Source: Cellulosimicrobium arenosum
GTDB lineage: Bacteria > Actinomycetota > Actinomycetes > Actinomycetales > Cellulomonadaceae
Length of the DNA stretch: 64,000 bases
Assembly (NCBI RefSeq): GCF_014837295.1
Contig: NZ_JACYHB010000002.1
Span: 1 to 64,000, forward strand
Direction of reading: 5' to 3'
Shown piece after piece: positions 28,285 through 36,692 of the stretch. Position 1 is the stretch's first letter. Every line of letters starts with the position of its first letter. The translations under genes were made by a program, and so were the position numbers. The notes beneath the pieces are model-generated. The model did no database searches and was not told the origin of the DNA. It saw nothing but the letters and a program-made list of their open reading frames with translations.

Positions 28285-28351
28285 GGCAGGTACAACTCTC
28301 GGGTCAGGGAGCGAACCGGAGTTCGTCGGACGATCCCGAGGGTAGGCACGA

Positions 28352-28385
28352 GGGTGCGGCGCGGCGCGGCGGACACGCCGCACCC
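28352..28385 (-). terminator. Hairpin between prfB and ftsE
   Basis: GGGTGCGGCG (28352-28361) and CGCCGCACCC (28376-28385) form a perfect 10-bp stem with a 14-base loop, 25 bases after the prfB stop. It probably ends prfB transcription and makes ftsE start from its own promoter. Confidence 0.65.
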
Positions 28386-28409
28386 GCACGCATCAGATAG
28401 TTGCCCGGA

Positions 28410-29516
28410 TCATCCCTGCTGGGCTCGGCGCCAGCGGATCCCGGCCTCGATGAAGCCGTCGATGTCGCCGTCGAACACCCCGGACGTGTTGCCCACCTCG
28501 TGCTCGGTGCGCAGGTCCTTGACCATCTGGTACGGGTGCAGGACGTAGGACCGCATCTGGTCGCCCCAGCTCGCCTTGATGTCGCCCGCGAGCGCCTTCT
28601 TCTTCGCGTTCTCCTCCTCCTGGCGCACAAGGAGGAGACGGGACTGCAGGACCCGCAGCGCCGCCGCGCGGTTCTGGATCTGCGACTTCTCGTTCTGCAT
28701 CGACACGACGATCCCCGTGGGGATGTGGGTCATGCGCACGGCCGAGTCCGTCGTGTTGACCGACTGGCCGCCCGGCCCGGACGAGCGGAACACGTCGACC
28801 TTGATCTCCGACTCGGGGATCTCGACCGAGTCGGTCTGCTCGATGAGCGGGATGACCTCGACCGCGGCGAACGACGTCTGCCGGCGCCCCTGGTTGTCGA
28901 ACGGCGAGATGCGCACGAGACGGTGCGTGCCGGCCTCGACGGACAGGTGCCCGAACGCGTACGGGGCCTTGACCTCGAACGTCGCGGACTTCAGACCTGC
29001 CTCCTCGGCGTAGGAGGTGTCGAGGACCGTCGTCGGGTACCCGTGCCGCTCGGCCCACCGCAGGTACATGCGCAGCAGCATCTCGGCGAAGTCGGCGGCG
29101 TCGACACCGCCCGCGCCGGCGCGGATCGTCACGACGGCCTCGCGCGCGTCGTACTCCCCGGCGAGGAGCGTGCGGACCTCGAGCCGGTCGAGGTCGCCGC
29201 GGATCGTCGCGATCTCGGACTCCGCCTCGGTGAGCGTGTCCGGGTCCTCCATCTCCTGGCCCATCTCGACGAGGGTCTCGACGTCGTCGATGCGCTGGCC
29301 GAGCTCCTTGACGCGGTCGAGCTCGCCCTGGGCGGCCGAGAGCGCGGACGTGACCTTCTGGCCCGACTCCGGGTCGTCCCACAGGTCCGGCGCCGACGCC
29401 TTCTCGGACAGGTCCGCGATCGTCGCGCGCAGGGCCTCCGGGTCGCTCACGCTGGCGATCGTGTCGAGCGTCGCGCGCAGCGACTTGATCTCTGTCGGAA
29501 AGTCGATGGTGGCCAC
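28410..29516 (-). CDS. prfB: Peptide chain release factor 2
   Basis: A 368-residue RF2, which reads UAA and UGA. The anticodon-like tripeptide SPF is in [14 protein letters not shown], and the catalytic GGQ is in [17 protein letters not shown]. The whole protein is read in one frame, with no internal UGA, so the programmed frameshift of the E. coli gene is absent. The GTG at 29516 is 8 bases after TAACCT (29525-29530), whose TAA is also the stop codon of the upstream DUF916 gene. Confidence 0.97.
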   Translation of the reverse strand: MATIDFPTEIKSLRATLDTIASVSDPEALRATIADLSEKASAPDLWDDPESGQKVTSALSAAQGELDRVKELGQRIDDVETLVEMGQEMEDPDTLTEAESEIATIRGDLDRLEVRTLLAGEYDAREAVVTIRAGAGGVDAADFAEMLLRMYLRWAERHGYPTTVLDTSYAEEAGLKSATFEVKAPYAFGHLSVEAGTHRLVRISPFDNQGRRQTSFAAVEVIPLIEQTDSVEIPESEIKVDVFRSSGPGGQSVNTTDSAVRMTHIPTGIVVSMQNEKSQIQNRAAALRVLQSRLLLVRQEEENAKKKALAGDIKASWGDQMRSYVLHPYQMVKDLRTEHEVGNTSGVFDGDIDGFIEAGIRWRRAQQG

Positions 29517-29524
29517 GAGATTCA

Positions 29525-29530
29525 AGGTTA
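29525..29530 (-). promoter_or_regulatory. -10 element (TAACCT) for prfB, containing the upstream stop codon
   Basis: The minus-strand TAA (29530-29528) ends the DUF916 gene and also begins a -10 hexamer 8 bases before the prfB GTG. Confidence 0.5.
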
Positions 29531-30700
29531 CGCGACGGGTGGCTCGCCCGACGACGCGGCCTGCCGCCCCTCGTCGCGGGCCTTGGCGAGCATCGCGTCG
29601 AGCCGCTTGCGGCGGCGGCGACGGTCGTCGCGGATGCCGAGGACCAGCACGACGACGATCGCGATCAGCAGCAGCTGCGGCCACGGGATCGCCCACGTCG
29701 TGACCGTGACCTCGACAGGCTCGAGCGGGGCATCGATCTGGTCCTCGTCGACCGGGGTGGGTGTGATCGTCACGGTGGTGGTGTAGCGGAAGAGCGGCCA
29801 GACGCCGTCGACCCCGACCGTGTCCGGCAGCTCCCCGCCCGGCAGGACCTCCGCCACGGCGCTGCCCGCCAGTCCCTGCGAGGCGATCCCGAACGGACCG
29901 GTCGTCTCGACCTTGCTCTCGGCGCCGAGGCGGATGTTGCCCTCGTTCACCACGTCGTAGGTGACGCGCAGGTCGCCCGCCGCGAACGGGTTCCACGACG
30001 GGGAGTACGACGCGCGCAGGTCCTGGACGGCGAGGACAGGGTCGACCTCGCCGGTGACCCGTGTCATGACGCGGAAGCCCACGCGGCTCGTGACCCCGAC
30101 GCTGTTGCCGCCCTCGTCGGACCCGGTGCTGCTGACCGAGGCGGCGATGCCCGCGGGGTGGTCGCCCGGGGTGGCGTTGTCGGGGACGGAGACCGTGTAC
30201 GGCACGACGACGGTCTCGCCAGGGCCGACCTCGACGTCGTCCTGGACCGAGATCCACGTCCCGGCGTCGACGGACTCCCGGTCCGCGGGGAGCATGTTGA
30301 ACCGGCCCTTGTCCGTGAGGTACCCGTCGGCGGCCGTGAGCGAGAACGTCGCGGGGACGTCGGCGAAGTTGGTGACGGCGAGGTGCTCGTCGATCGTCTC
30401 GCCGGGGTCGGCCGTCTGCTCGACCCAGCGGCGACCGTCGAGCCCGTCCGCGTCCGCGGGCGCCACGCTCCACGTGATCGTGTCCTCGGCGGCGTCGCGC
30501 GGCACGCCGGCGGCGACGTCCGTGGGAGTGCCGGCGGTCGCCGATGCCGCGGGCAGGAGAGCCACGGTGATCGCCGCGAGGGCTGACGCGGCGCGACGGC
30601 GGAACCTCGCGGCCCGGCCGAGGGCCGTGGCGTCGCGACGGTGCTGCGGTCCGAGGCCGGCCGTGTCGGGTCGGTCGTGGCTGGGTGCTGCTGTGCTCAC
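29528..30700 (-). CDS. DUF916-type cell-surface protein with C-terminal membrane anchor
   Basis: A 390-residue secreted membrane protein. An Arg-rich stretch and hydrophobic signal ([17 protein letters not shown]) are followed by two Ig-like beta domains: the first with [20 protein letters not shown] and [20 protein letters not shown], a DUF916-like peptidoglycan/WxL-binding pattern, the second with [21 protein letters not shown] single transmembrane helix ([14 protein letters not shown]) and a basic cytoplasmic tail end the protein. In Firmicutes such proteins work with WxL surface proteins; the small secreted protein encoded just upstream may be that partner. The GTG at 30700 is preceded by AAGG; 30-odd leader residues may be superfluous. 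Confidence 0.75.
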   Translation of the reverse strand: MSTAAPSHDRPDTAGLGPQHRRDATALGRAARFRRRAASALAAITVALLPAASATAGTPTDVAAGVPRDAAEDTITWSVAPADADGLDGRRWVEQTADPGETIDEHLAVTNFADVPATFSLTAADGYLTDKGRFNMLPADRESVDAGTWISVQDDVEVGPGETVVVPYTVSVPDNATPGDHPAGIAASVSSTGSDEGGNSVGVTSRVGFRVMTRVTGEVDPVLAVQDLRASYSPSWNPFAAGDLRVTYDVVNEGNIRLGAESKVETTGPFGIASQGLAGSAVAEVLPGGELPDTVGVDGVWPLFRYTTTVTITPTPVDEDQIDAPLEPVEVTVTTWAIPWPQLLLIAIVVVLVLGIRDDRRRRRKRLDAMLAKARDEGRQAASSGEPPVA

Positions 30701-30734
30701 TGGGGGTGCCTTCTGGGTGCTGGGGTCATGCGAA

Positions 30735-30787
30735 CGGCGGGTCGGGTCTCCTCTCGGCACATGGCCGACAGGAGACCCGACCCGCCG
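30735..30787 (-). terminator. Very strong hairpin between the secreted protein and DUF916 genes
   Basis: CGGCGGGTCGGGTCTCCT (30735-30752) and AGGAGACCCGACCCGCCG (30770-30787) are exact 18-base inverted repeats. Inside them TCGGC/GCCGA pair again around an ACATG loop, with one C-C mismatch. This is the most stable hairpin noted in the window. It lies 57 bases after one stop and 35 bases before the next start, fitting a partial terminator that lowers expression of the downstream gene, or an mRNA 3'-stabiliser. Confidence 0.8.
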
Positions 30788-30843
30788 TCGCTCAGGCGGT
30801 GCGTGCCCGGTCAGCGACCGGGCGGTCGGTGGTCAGCCGACGC

Positions 30844-31482
30844 TCACTCGAAGAGGGAGAGCGTGAGCGTCGACGAGTAGTCGCCGCCCTCGACGTCCTC
30901 AGCGGTGCGCAGCGTGAGGTCCGCGTTGGCGCTCCACGAACCCTCGGGGTTGACCTCGGTCGAGTCGAAGGTCGAGACGAGGAGCTCCTGGTCGACGAGG
31001 CCGACGTTGTTGCCCTCGTCCGTGTCGCCCTCGAGCGCCGGGTCGACCTCTTCGCCGGCCTCGACCAGGCCGGACTCGCCGGCCTCCTCGAGCATCGGCG
31101 CCCAGCCGAGGTTCTCCGCGCCGATCGCGTCCTGGCCGTCGGATCCCATGAAGTCGGTCGCCTGGCCCAGAACGGCCCAGAACGCGCCCTCGGGGACCTC
31201 CTCGACGGCGCGGGTGTCGGTCACCGTGACGGTGGGCAGGGTGCCCGTGAACTCGCGGGTCCCGTCGACCGTCGTGTCGACCTCGTCCAGCGACGTCGAG
31301 TCGGCGGCCACGCTCATCGCGAGGTTGCCCGGCTCGACGGTCGACTCGATCGAGACCGAGACCTCGACATCGGTGGTGTCACCCGGGTCGGCCGAGGCGG
31401 CGGAACCCAGTGCGACCGTGCCGATGAGCATCGCACCGAGGGCACCCCCGGCGACGAACTGCTTCTTTGCTCGTGCGTTCAT
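30844..31482 (-). CDS. Secreted protein of a WxL/DUF916-like surface system
   Basis: A 212-residue exported protein. Signal peptide MNARAKKQFVAGGALGAMLI ends near ASA-DPG. The mature part is acidic and beta-rich, with VEVSVSIESTVEPGNLAMSV, GTREFTGTLPTVTVTDTR, a central acidic loop, and SANADLTLRTAEDVEGGDYS near the end. The layout (Val/Thr-rich strands, a VTDTR segment, a Gly-Trp) is reminiscent of WxL-type domains, but the classic double WxL motif is not clear, so I call it only WxL-like. The ATG at 31482 has ATGGAGC upstream and is preferred to the one at 31497. It is followed by a strong hairpin and the DUF916 gene, its likely binding partner. Confidence 0.6.
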   Translation of the reverse strand: MNARAKKQFVAGGALGAMLIGTVALGSAASADPGDTTDVEVSVSIESTVEPGNLAMSVAADSTSLDEVDTTVDGTREFTGTLPTVTVTDTRAVEEVPEGAFWAVLGQATDFMGSDGQDAIGAENLGWAPMLEEAGESGLVEAGEEVDPALEGDTDEGNNVGLVDQELLVSTFDSTEVNPEGSWSANADLTLRTAEDVEGGDYSSTLTLSLFE

Positions 31483-31518
31483 GTTGTTGCGCTCCATCGT
31501 TGGAGTTGTTGTCGGACC

Positions 31519-31539
31519 GGTTCACCATAACCGTGAACC
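31519..31539. promoter_or_regulatory. Palindrome upstream of the secreted surface protein gene
   Basis: GGTTCAC (31519-31525) and GTGAACC (31533-31539) are exact inverted repeats around CATAACC, 37-57 bases before the ATG at 31482. On the minus strand the centre reads TTATGGT, a possible -10 inside the palindrome. A second palindrome, GATCAAGTGATC, is at 31561-31572. Confidence 0.45.
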
Positions 31540-31623
31540 TGGGTGTTGCACAGGGCCACCGATCAAGTGATCACCGAGGGTTCACGGTCGTGACCGTACG
31601 GTAACCGCTCTGACGCCCCCGGG

Positions 31624-32163
31624 CTACGACGCCCGGGCGCTCGACTCTGCACGGATGATGATGCCATCCCCGAAGGCTTTGGTCACCCAGCTGATCATCG
31701 CCGGGCGTGCCCGCGCCGCGAGCTCGACGTGCGCCGTACGCCCGTCCGGGGTGGACGCGTCGACCACGACGACGTCGTGCAGGCCCGCCGTCGCGGCGGG
31801 ATGCTGCGCCAGATGGTCCTGGACGTCCGTCCGGATCTCGGCGTCGGTCAACGTCAGGACCGCACCCGCGTCCGGTGTCCTCGCCCGGCCCTCGTAGAAG
31901 GTCTCGTGCGTCATCGCGTCGGCGCCGGTCAGCGCGAGGGCGTCGGAGAGCTCGTACAGCCGCTTGCGCTCGAGATGCACCTGCGTCGCACTGACGACCA
32001 CGGTCACGAGCAGCAGCGCGAACGCGACGAACGCGCTCGTGATGAGCATGATCTGGCCGTGCTCGCTCGCCTCACCGCCCCGGGTGGCTCGTCGTCCGCA
32101 CCGGTCGCCGCGCAGACGCGCCCACGCCCGGCAGAGAAGTTCACCCGGTGGACGCGCCCTCAT
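31624..32163 (-). CDS. TadG/TadE-like pilus-assembly protein (Tad3-like)
   Basis: A 179-residue protein with a basic cytoplasmic start, then EHGQIMLITSAFVAFALLLVTVVVSATQVHLERKRL in short pieces: a TadE/TadG-type N-terminal helix in which an acidic Glu precedes the hydrophobic run. The domain outside the membrane contains ELSDALALTGADAMTHE, typical of TadG-like proteins where Asp/Ala-rich sequence follows the helix. Likely a minor pseudopilin of the Tad pilus. The ATG at 32163 overlaps the preceding gene's stop (ATGA). Last gene of the Tad operon. Confidence 0.75.
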   Translation of the reverse strand: MRARPPGELLCRAWARLRGDRCGRRATRGGEASEHGQIMLITSAFVAFALLLVTVVVSATQVHLERKRLYELSDALALTGADAMTHETFYEGRARTPDAGAVLTLTDAEIRTDVQDHLAQHPAATAGLHDVVVVDASTPDGRTAHVELAARARPAMISWVTKAFGDGIIIRAESSARAS

Positions 32164-32687
32164 GGTCGCCTCGCGGCGTACTCGTCCACCGACGCGACGT
32201 GCTGCGCCTGCACCGGTATCGCGAGCGGCACGGCCGACCGGGCGAAGTCCGGCACGAGGGGCAACGGCACCTCGACGCGCACGCTCGACGTCACGGCGCT
32301 CCCGGGTTCGAGGCACTCGGTCGACGAGCACGCGAGCGTGAGCGCGTCGGCGGTCCCGACCCCGTCGAACCCCTGGTCGTCGAGCGCGATGCGCACCGCG
32401 ACGGCGGCCCGCGCCGACCCGTCGGCGGCGGACTGCGCGGTGACGAACGCGCGCGCCGCCTCCCGCGACGCACCCTCGACGGCGAACGTCGCCGCCTGGA
32501 GCCGGCCCACGGTCAGGACGAGGTACATGGTCGGCAGCAGCAGCACGAGCGCGACGCCGAGGAACTCCACGATCGCGCTGCCCCGCTCGCCCCGGGCGTC
32601 CGCGCCGCCAGCCTGTCCCGTCGCCCCGCCGACCAACCGTCCCTGCGCCGCGACCAGCCAGCGCGGACGGCGCCGGAGCGCGCGCAT
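32160..32687 (-). CDS. TadE-like pseudopilin
   Basis: A 175-residue protein with a basic leader, then GERGSAIVEFLGVALVLLLP, the TadE signature in which Glu follows the cleavage-like Gly/Ser region, and one hydrophobic helix. The extracytoplasmic part includes two Cys (LACSSTEC). The ATG at 32687 shares one base with the preceding stop (TGATG) and has AGGAGG 8 bases upstream. Probably a minor subunit of the Tad pilus. Confidence 0.8.
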   Translation of the reverse strand: MRALRRRPRWLVAAQGRLVGGATGQAGGADARGERGSAIVEFLGVALVLLLPTMYLVLTVGRLQAATFAVEGASREAARAFVTAQSAADGSARAAVAVRIALDDQGFDGVGTADALTLACSSTECLEPGSAVTSSVRVEVPLPLVPDFARSAVPLAIPVQAQHVASVDEYAARRP

Positions 32688-33112
32688 CACGGTGCCTCCT
32701 CGAGCGCGTGACCGTCCACCGTGACGGCGCCGGACGGTCCGAGCATCCCCACCACGGGCAGGGGCGCGGACACCGTCACCTCGACCACGGGCAGGCCGTC
32801 GATCGTGGTCTGACGTGCCACGACATGGCCCGCGTACCGCTCGGACAAGGACGCGGTGATCAGCTCGCGCGTGCGGGCGACGCCGTCCGCAGGGCCCCGG
32901 TCGGCACGTCCCGCGACGCGCGCACCCTCGGCGGCGCAGTCCACGAGGGTGGCCCGCACGTGCACGGCCAGGGCGACCTGGACCACGCCGAGGAAGAGCA
33001 CCAGCACGAGGATCGAGACGAGCGTGAAGTCGACCACCGCCGAGCCCCGCTCGGCGCGGTCGTCGGCAGCGGCCCGGCGGGTCACCGTCTCACGCACCGG
33101 TGGCACGACCAC
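32687..33112 (-). CDS. TadE-like pseudopilin
   Basis: A 141-residue TadE-family protein: AERGSAVVDFTLVSILVLVL is the helix start (an Asp in place of the usual Glu), followed by a small extracytoplasmic domain (VVEVTVSAPLPVVGMLGPSG). The start is uncertain between GTG 33112, directly after the upstream stop, and GTG 33106. It is one of two adjacent TadE-like genes in the pilus operon. Confidence 0.8.
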   Translation of the reverse strand: MVVPPVRETVTRRAAADDRAERGSAVVDFTLVSILVLVLFLGVVQVALAVHVRATLVDCAAEGARVAGRADRGPADGVARTRELITASLSERYAGHVVARQTTIDGLPVVEVTVSAPLPVVGMLGPSGAVTVDGHALEEAP

Positions 33113-33331
33113 TCAGGGTGCACCCACGCTGCTGATCGCGTTGCTGAACGCCTGCGTGAGCGCCGGACCGGCGACCGCCCACAGCGCGATGACGAGCCCG
33201 GCCGTCATGAGCGTCACGAGCACCCACCCCGGCACGTCGCCCCGCTCCGGCGCGTCGCCCGTCAACCGGCGCGCCGCGCGGCGCACGGCCTCGTGGCCTG
33301 CGCCGATCGCCCTCCACGTCGTCCTCGACAT
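33113..33331 (-). CDS. Small Flp-pilin-like membrane protein
   Basis: A 72-residue protein with a basic N-terminal half, an acidic ERGDVPGW junction and one hydrophobic helix, VLVTLMTAGLVIALWAVAGP, ending AFSNAISSVGAP. The size, single C-terminal helix and place between tadC and the tadE genes are those of the Flp pilin or a pilin-like subunit; the sequence itself is not a textbook Flp. The start is ATG 33331. Its stop abuts the next gene. Confidence 0.6.
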   Translation of the reverse strand: MSRTTWRAIGAGHEAVRRAARRLTGDAPERGDVPGWVLVTLMTAGLVIALWAVAGPALTQAFSNAISSVGAP

Positions 33332-33412
33332 CGTTCGTCCTCCCTGTCCCCCCGGTCCCCCGGGACTCGTCGCGCGCGGACTGGTTCCCGCGCCCGTGCG
33401 TCACGTCGTGCG

Positions 33413-34348
33413 TCAGAACCCGATCCGTAGCGTGGCGATCGACGGGAACACCGCGAACACCACCGTGACCGGCAGGATCAGGAAGACCACCGGCACCATC
33501 ATGAGAACCTCCTTGCGCCCGCCCTCCTCCATGAGCGCGCGACGACCCGACTCGCGGACGTCCTGCGCCTGCGAGCGCAGGACGTCCGCGAGCGGGGTGC
33601 CGCGCTCGACGGCAACCGCCACACCCTCGGCGAACCGCGTGAGGCTCGCGAGCGCGGTGCGGTCCGCGAGATCCTCGAGCGCGCGCGTGAGCGGCACGCC
33701 GGAGCGCACCGACGCGAGCGTCGCGGCGAGCTCTCCCGACAGCTCGCCGCGCGCCGTCGTCGCGACGCGCTCGAGCGCCGCGACGGGCCCCTCCCCCGCT
33801 CCGACGGCGAGGGCCAGGAGCTCCGCGACCGTGGGGAACTCCGCGAGCATGCGCGACTCCCGACGCCGCGCGGCCCGACCCAGCATCTGGTCGCACGCGA
33901 GGTCGCCTCCGACCCCGCACACGACCGCGAGCAGCACGAGAGACACGACCGACGAGCCCCGCGTCGCCGCGAGCAGGACGGCGAACGACGTGCCGGCCGC
34001 GAGGCCGAGCACACCCCACACGAGCTGCCGTGCGCGGAACTGCTCGACGGTGTCGGAGCGACCTGCGCGCTGCAGGGTTCGGCTCAGCTCCGACCTCGTG
34101 GAACCGAAGCGTTCGAGCGCGCGGCCGGCGTCCCCGACCCATGGCGCGACGAGGCGCTCGAGCGTGGGGAACGGCGTGTGCACGGGCTGGTCCCGCAGCA
34201 GCGTCGAGGTCGCGTCGCGCTCGCGCAGATAGGGCGCGAGCCGTTCGTCCAGGCTGATGGCACGTCCGCGCAGGCCGGCCACGACCAGCAGGACCCCGAT
34301 GCCCGCGAGCGCACCGATGGTGACCCCGACCCACGACACGCCGATCAT
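33413..34348 (-). CDS. Tad pilus inner-membrane platform protein TadC-like
   Basis: A 311-residue type II secretion F-domain protein with four hydrophobic segments. The T2SSF domain shows LLALAVGAGEGPVAALERVA, GVPLTRALEDLADRT and ERGTPLADVLRSQAQDVRE, then a C-terminal helix pair (VLMMVPVVFLILPVTVVFAV). With TadB it forms the platform that couples the TadA ATPase to pilus growth. The ATG at 34348 overlaps the tadB stop (ATGA). Confidence 0.88.
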   Translation of the reverse strand: MIGVSWVGVTIGALAGIGVLLVVAGLRGRAISLDERLAPYLRERDATSTLLRDQPVHTPFPTLERLVAPWVGDAGRALERFGSTRSELSRTLQRAGRSDTVEQFRARQLVWGVLGLAAGTSFAVLLAATRGSSVVSLVLLAVVCGVGGDLACDQMLGRAARRRESRMLAEFPTVAELLALAVGAGEGPVAALERVATTARGELSGELAATLASVRSGVPLTRALEDLADRTALASLTRFAEGVAVAVERGTPLADVLRSQAQDVRESGRRALMEEGGRKEVLMMVPVVFLILPVTVVFAVFPSIATLRIGF

Positions 34349-35205
34349 CGCAGCACCCTCTCGTCCTCGGGCAGGCGGCCGATGCGCAGCATGAGCTGGT
34401 ACGCGACGACCGTGCAGGCCGCGCCCGCGGCGAGGACCGCCGCACCGGCGACCGAGTTGTAGGCGGCCGCGGTCTCGGGGCGGGTCGCGAGGAACCCGAG
34501 CACGACCCACGGCCCGGCGACGGCCAGTCGAGCGCCGTTGACCGTCCACGACTGACGTGCCTCGAGCTCGCCGCGGGTGCGCGCGTCGTCGCGCAGGAAC
34601 GTCGAGAGGGTGCGCAGCAGGCGCCCGAGGTCCGTCCCCCCGACGTCGCGCGTCAGGCGCAGCGCCTCGACGATGCGGTCCGCGACGGGGTCGGCGAGCC
34701 GGTCCTTGAGCGCGTCGAGGCACTCGCCGAACCGTCCGCTCGCGCGATAGTCCTGGGCGAACCGTCGGAACGGGTCGCGCAGGACCTCGGGTCCGCGGTC
34801 ACCGAGCTGGCCCACGGCCTCCGGCAACGACAGGCCCGCGCGGACGCCGGACGCGAGGTGGTCCACCACCTCGGGCCAGACCTCTCGCAGGCCGGCCCGG
34901 CGGCGTCGGGCACGGGCACGCACCAGCGCGGACGGGGCCGAGGCCGCGATGACGCCGAAGCACGCGGCGATCGTGGCCGACCCCGTCAGGACGGCCCCCA
35001 CGAGCCACACCACGAGTCCCACGCCGACGCTGGACGCGACGAGCGCACCCGGGGTCACGGACGGTGCGCCGGCCTGGACCAGCAGGTCCTGGGTGCGGGC
35101 GGCCCAGCCGTCGGTACGACGGGGACGCCGCTGCCCGGGGTCCCAGAAGGACCACCAGACACAGAATGCGCCCGCCCCGAGCATCAGGCCGACGACGACA
35201 CCCAT
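34345..35205 (-). CDS. Tad pilus inner-membrane platform protein TadB-like
   Basis: A 286-residue type II secretion F-domain protein. Its F domain runs about residues 100-220, with VVDHLASGVRAGLSLPEAVG, FRRFAQDYRASGRFGECLDALK and IVEALRLTRDVGGTDLGRLL, flanked by hydrophobic helices at both ends. The ATG at 35205 shares one base with the tadA stop (TGATG). Partner of TadC in the pilus base. Confidence 0.88.
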   Translation of the reverse strand: MGVVVGLMLGAGAFCVWWSFWDPGQRRPRRTDGWAARTQDLLVQAGAPSVTPGALVASSVGVGLVVWLVGAVLTGSATIAACFGVIAASAPSALVRARARRRRAGLREVWPEVVDHLASGVRAGLSLPEAVGQLGDRGPEVLRDPFRRFAQDYRASGRFGECLDALKDRLADPVADRIVEALRLTRDVGGTDLGRLLRTLSTFLRDDARTRGELEARQSWTVNGARLAVAGPWVVLGFLATRPETAAAYNSVAGAAVLAAGAACTVVAYQLMLRIGRLPEDERVLR

Positions 35206-36488
35206 CAGCGCGCCCCCGACCAGGTGCCGGTCACGGCGTAGGGCTCGTGCTCACCGGGCGGGTGCAGCAGCGCGGCGAGGTCGATCCCGGCGCGGGCGAA
35301 CCTGTCCGCCGCCGGCGGGAAGCCGTCGGCGCGCACGAGGCGGGCCCCGGCGCGGACGAACAGGTCTGCCGCCTCCACCACCCCCTGCTCGACCCTCCCG
35401 GGCACACCGACGATCTCGCGCACCTGGCGGCGTCCGTCGACGTCGACGCCGAGATGGACCACGAGGTCGATCGCGGACGCCACGGTCGGGACGACGAAGC
35501 GGTCGGAGACGTTCTCGCCCGCGAGCAGCGGGAGCGTGCACATCTTGGCGACCGCCTCGCGGGCGCTGTTCGCGTGGATCGTGCACATTCCTGGGACGCC
35601 GGCGTTCAGTGCGATCAGCAGGTCGAAGCTCTCCGCCTCGCGGACCTCACCGATGACGATGCGATCGGGACGCATGCGCAGCGCCTCCTTGACGAGCCGG
35701 CGCAGCGGGATCTCTCCCGTTCCCTCGAGGCTCGGCTGGCGACACTGCATCGACACGAGGTCGCGCACCGCGAACCGCAGCTCGAAGACCTCCTCGGCCG
35801 TGATGACGCGCTGGGTCGCCGGGATCGAGCCGGCGAGCGCGTTGAGCATCGTCGTCTTGCCCGCCTGGGTCGCCCCGGCGACCAGCACGTTGAGGCCCGC
35901 TCGCACGGAGGCGTCCAGGAACGCCGCCGCGTGCGGTGTGAGCGAGCCGAGGCGCACCATGTCGTCCAGCCGCGACGCACGCACGACGTGCTTGCGGATG
36001 TTCACCGCGAAGTGCTCGCGCGTGACGTCCGGGATCACGACGTGCAGGCGCTCTCCCCCCGGGAGCGCGGCGTCGACGAAGGGGCTCGACAGGTCGAGGC
36101 GGCGCCCGGAGGACCGCAGCATCTGCTCCACGAGGTCCCGTACCTGGGCGGTCGTGAGCATGGTCGTGGTGAGCTCCGGCTCGCCGTCGCGCGCGACGAA
36201 CACCTGCGAGGGGGCGTTGATCCAGATCTCCTCGACCGCCGGGTCGTCCAGGTAGGGCTGCAGCGGTCCGAGCCCGGCGACGGCGTCCAGGACGGCACGA
36301 CGTGCCCCGGCGGGATCGACGAGCGGGGAGACCGCGCCGAGCGAGCCGCGCGTCTCGTAGTCGGCGACGACGTCCCGCACCAGCTGGTCGACGGTCGCGC
36401 GGTCACGGACCGGGTCGACGGCGCGGCGGCGCACCAGCTCGCGCACCTCGGCCTCGAGGACGCCGATCGGGTGCTCGTCCACCGACAT
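35205..36488 (-). CDS. tadA: Tad pilus assembly ATPase (CpaF/TadA family)
   Basis: A 427-residue secretion ATPase. Walker A is VLVAGATQAGKTTMLNAL; the Asp box and Walker B region include VITAEEVFELRF and MRPDRIVIGEVREAE; the His box is GMCTIHANSA. The N-terminal domain carries LGPLQPYLDDPAVEEIWIN, typical of CpaF. It powers assembly of the Flp/Tad pilus. GGGGGAGG precedes the ATG at 36488. It is first of a run of six genes with overlaps or short gaps down to 31624. CpaE/TadZ, an RcpC/CpaB homologue and a prepilin peptidase are not in the window. Confidence 0.93.
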   Translation of the reverse strand: MSVDEHPIGVLEAEVRELVRRRAVDPVRDRATVDQLVRDVVADYETRGSLGAVSPLVDPAGARRAVLDAVAGLGPLQPYLDDPAVEEIWINAPSQVFVARDGEPELTTTMLTTAQVRDLVEQMLRSSGRRLDLSSPFVDAALPGGERLHVVIPDVTREHFAVNIRKHVVRASRLDDMVRLGSLTPHAAAFLDASVRAGLNVLVAGATQAGKTTMLNALAGSIPATQRVITAEEVFELRFAVRDLVSMQCRQPSLEGTGEIPLRRLVKEALRMRPDRIVIGEVREAESFDLLIALNAGVPGMCTIHANSAREAVAKMCTLPLLAGENVSDRFVVPTVASAIDLVVHLGVDVDGRRQVREIVGVPGRVEQGVVEAADLFVRAGARLVRADGFPPAADRFARAGIDLAALLHPPGEHEPYAVTGTWSGAR

Positions 36489-36692
36489 GTCGTCCGCCTC
36501 CCCCTGCCCTGCCCGGCTCCGGTGACGACGTCGACGTCGGCCACCGGACGATTCGCGCCGAAGACTAGGGCAGATCGCCCGAACCGTGTCGAGGCGCTTG
36601 TGGACGGTGTCCTCCCAAGGGCGGAATCCTGCGGTTCCTCGCCGAGGGGTGTCCCACATCCTGGGCAGGCGGTCGCGCGCTAGGGTCGGTCC
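36489..36692. promoter_or_regulatory. Divergent region between tadA and the aminotransferase
   Basis: 204 bases. TAGTCT on the minus strand (around 36563-36568) could be a -10 for the Tad operon. TAGGGT (36681-36686) on the plus strand is 6 bases before the aminotransferase ATG. I see no other structure. Confidence 0.4.

Noticed and set aside
28285-28351. Riboswitch upstream of ftsE
   Set aside because: No recognisable aptamer elements; only the prfB-proximal hairpin stands out.
28410-29516. Programmed frameshift in prfB as in E. coli
   Set aside because: The gene is open from GTG 29516 to its stop with no internal UGA or slippery site.
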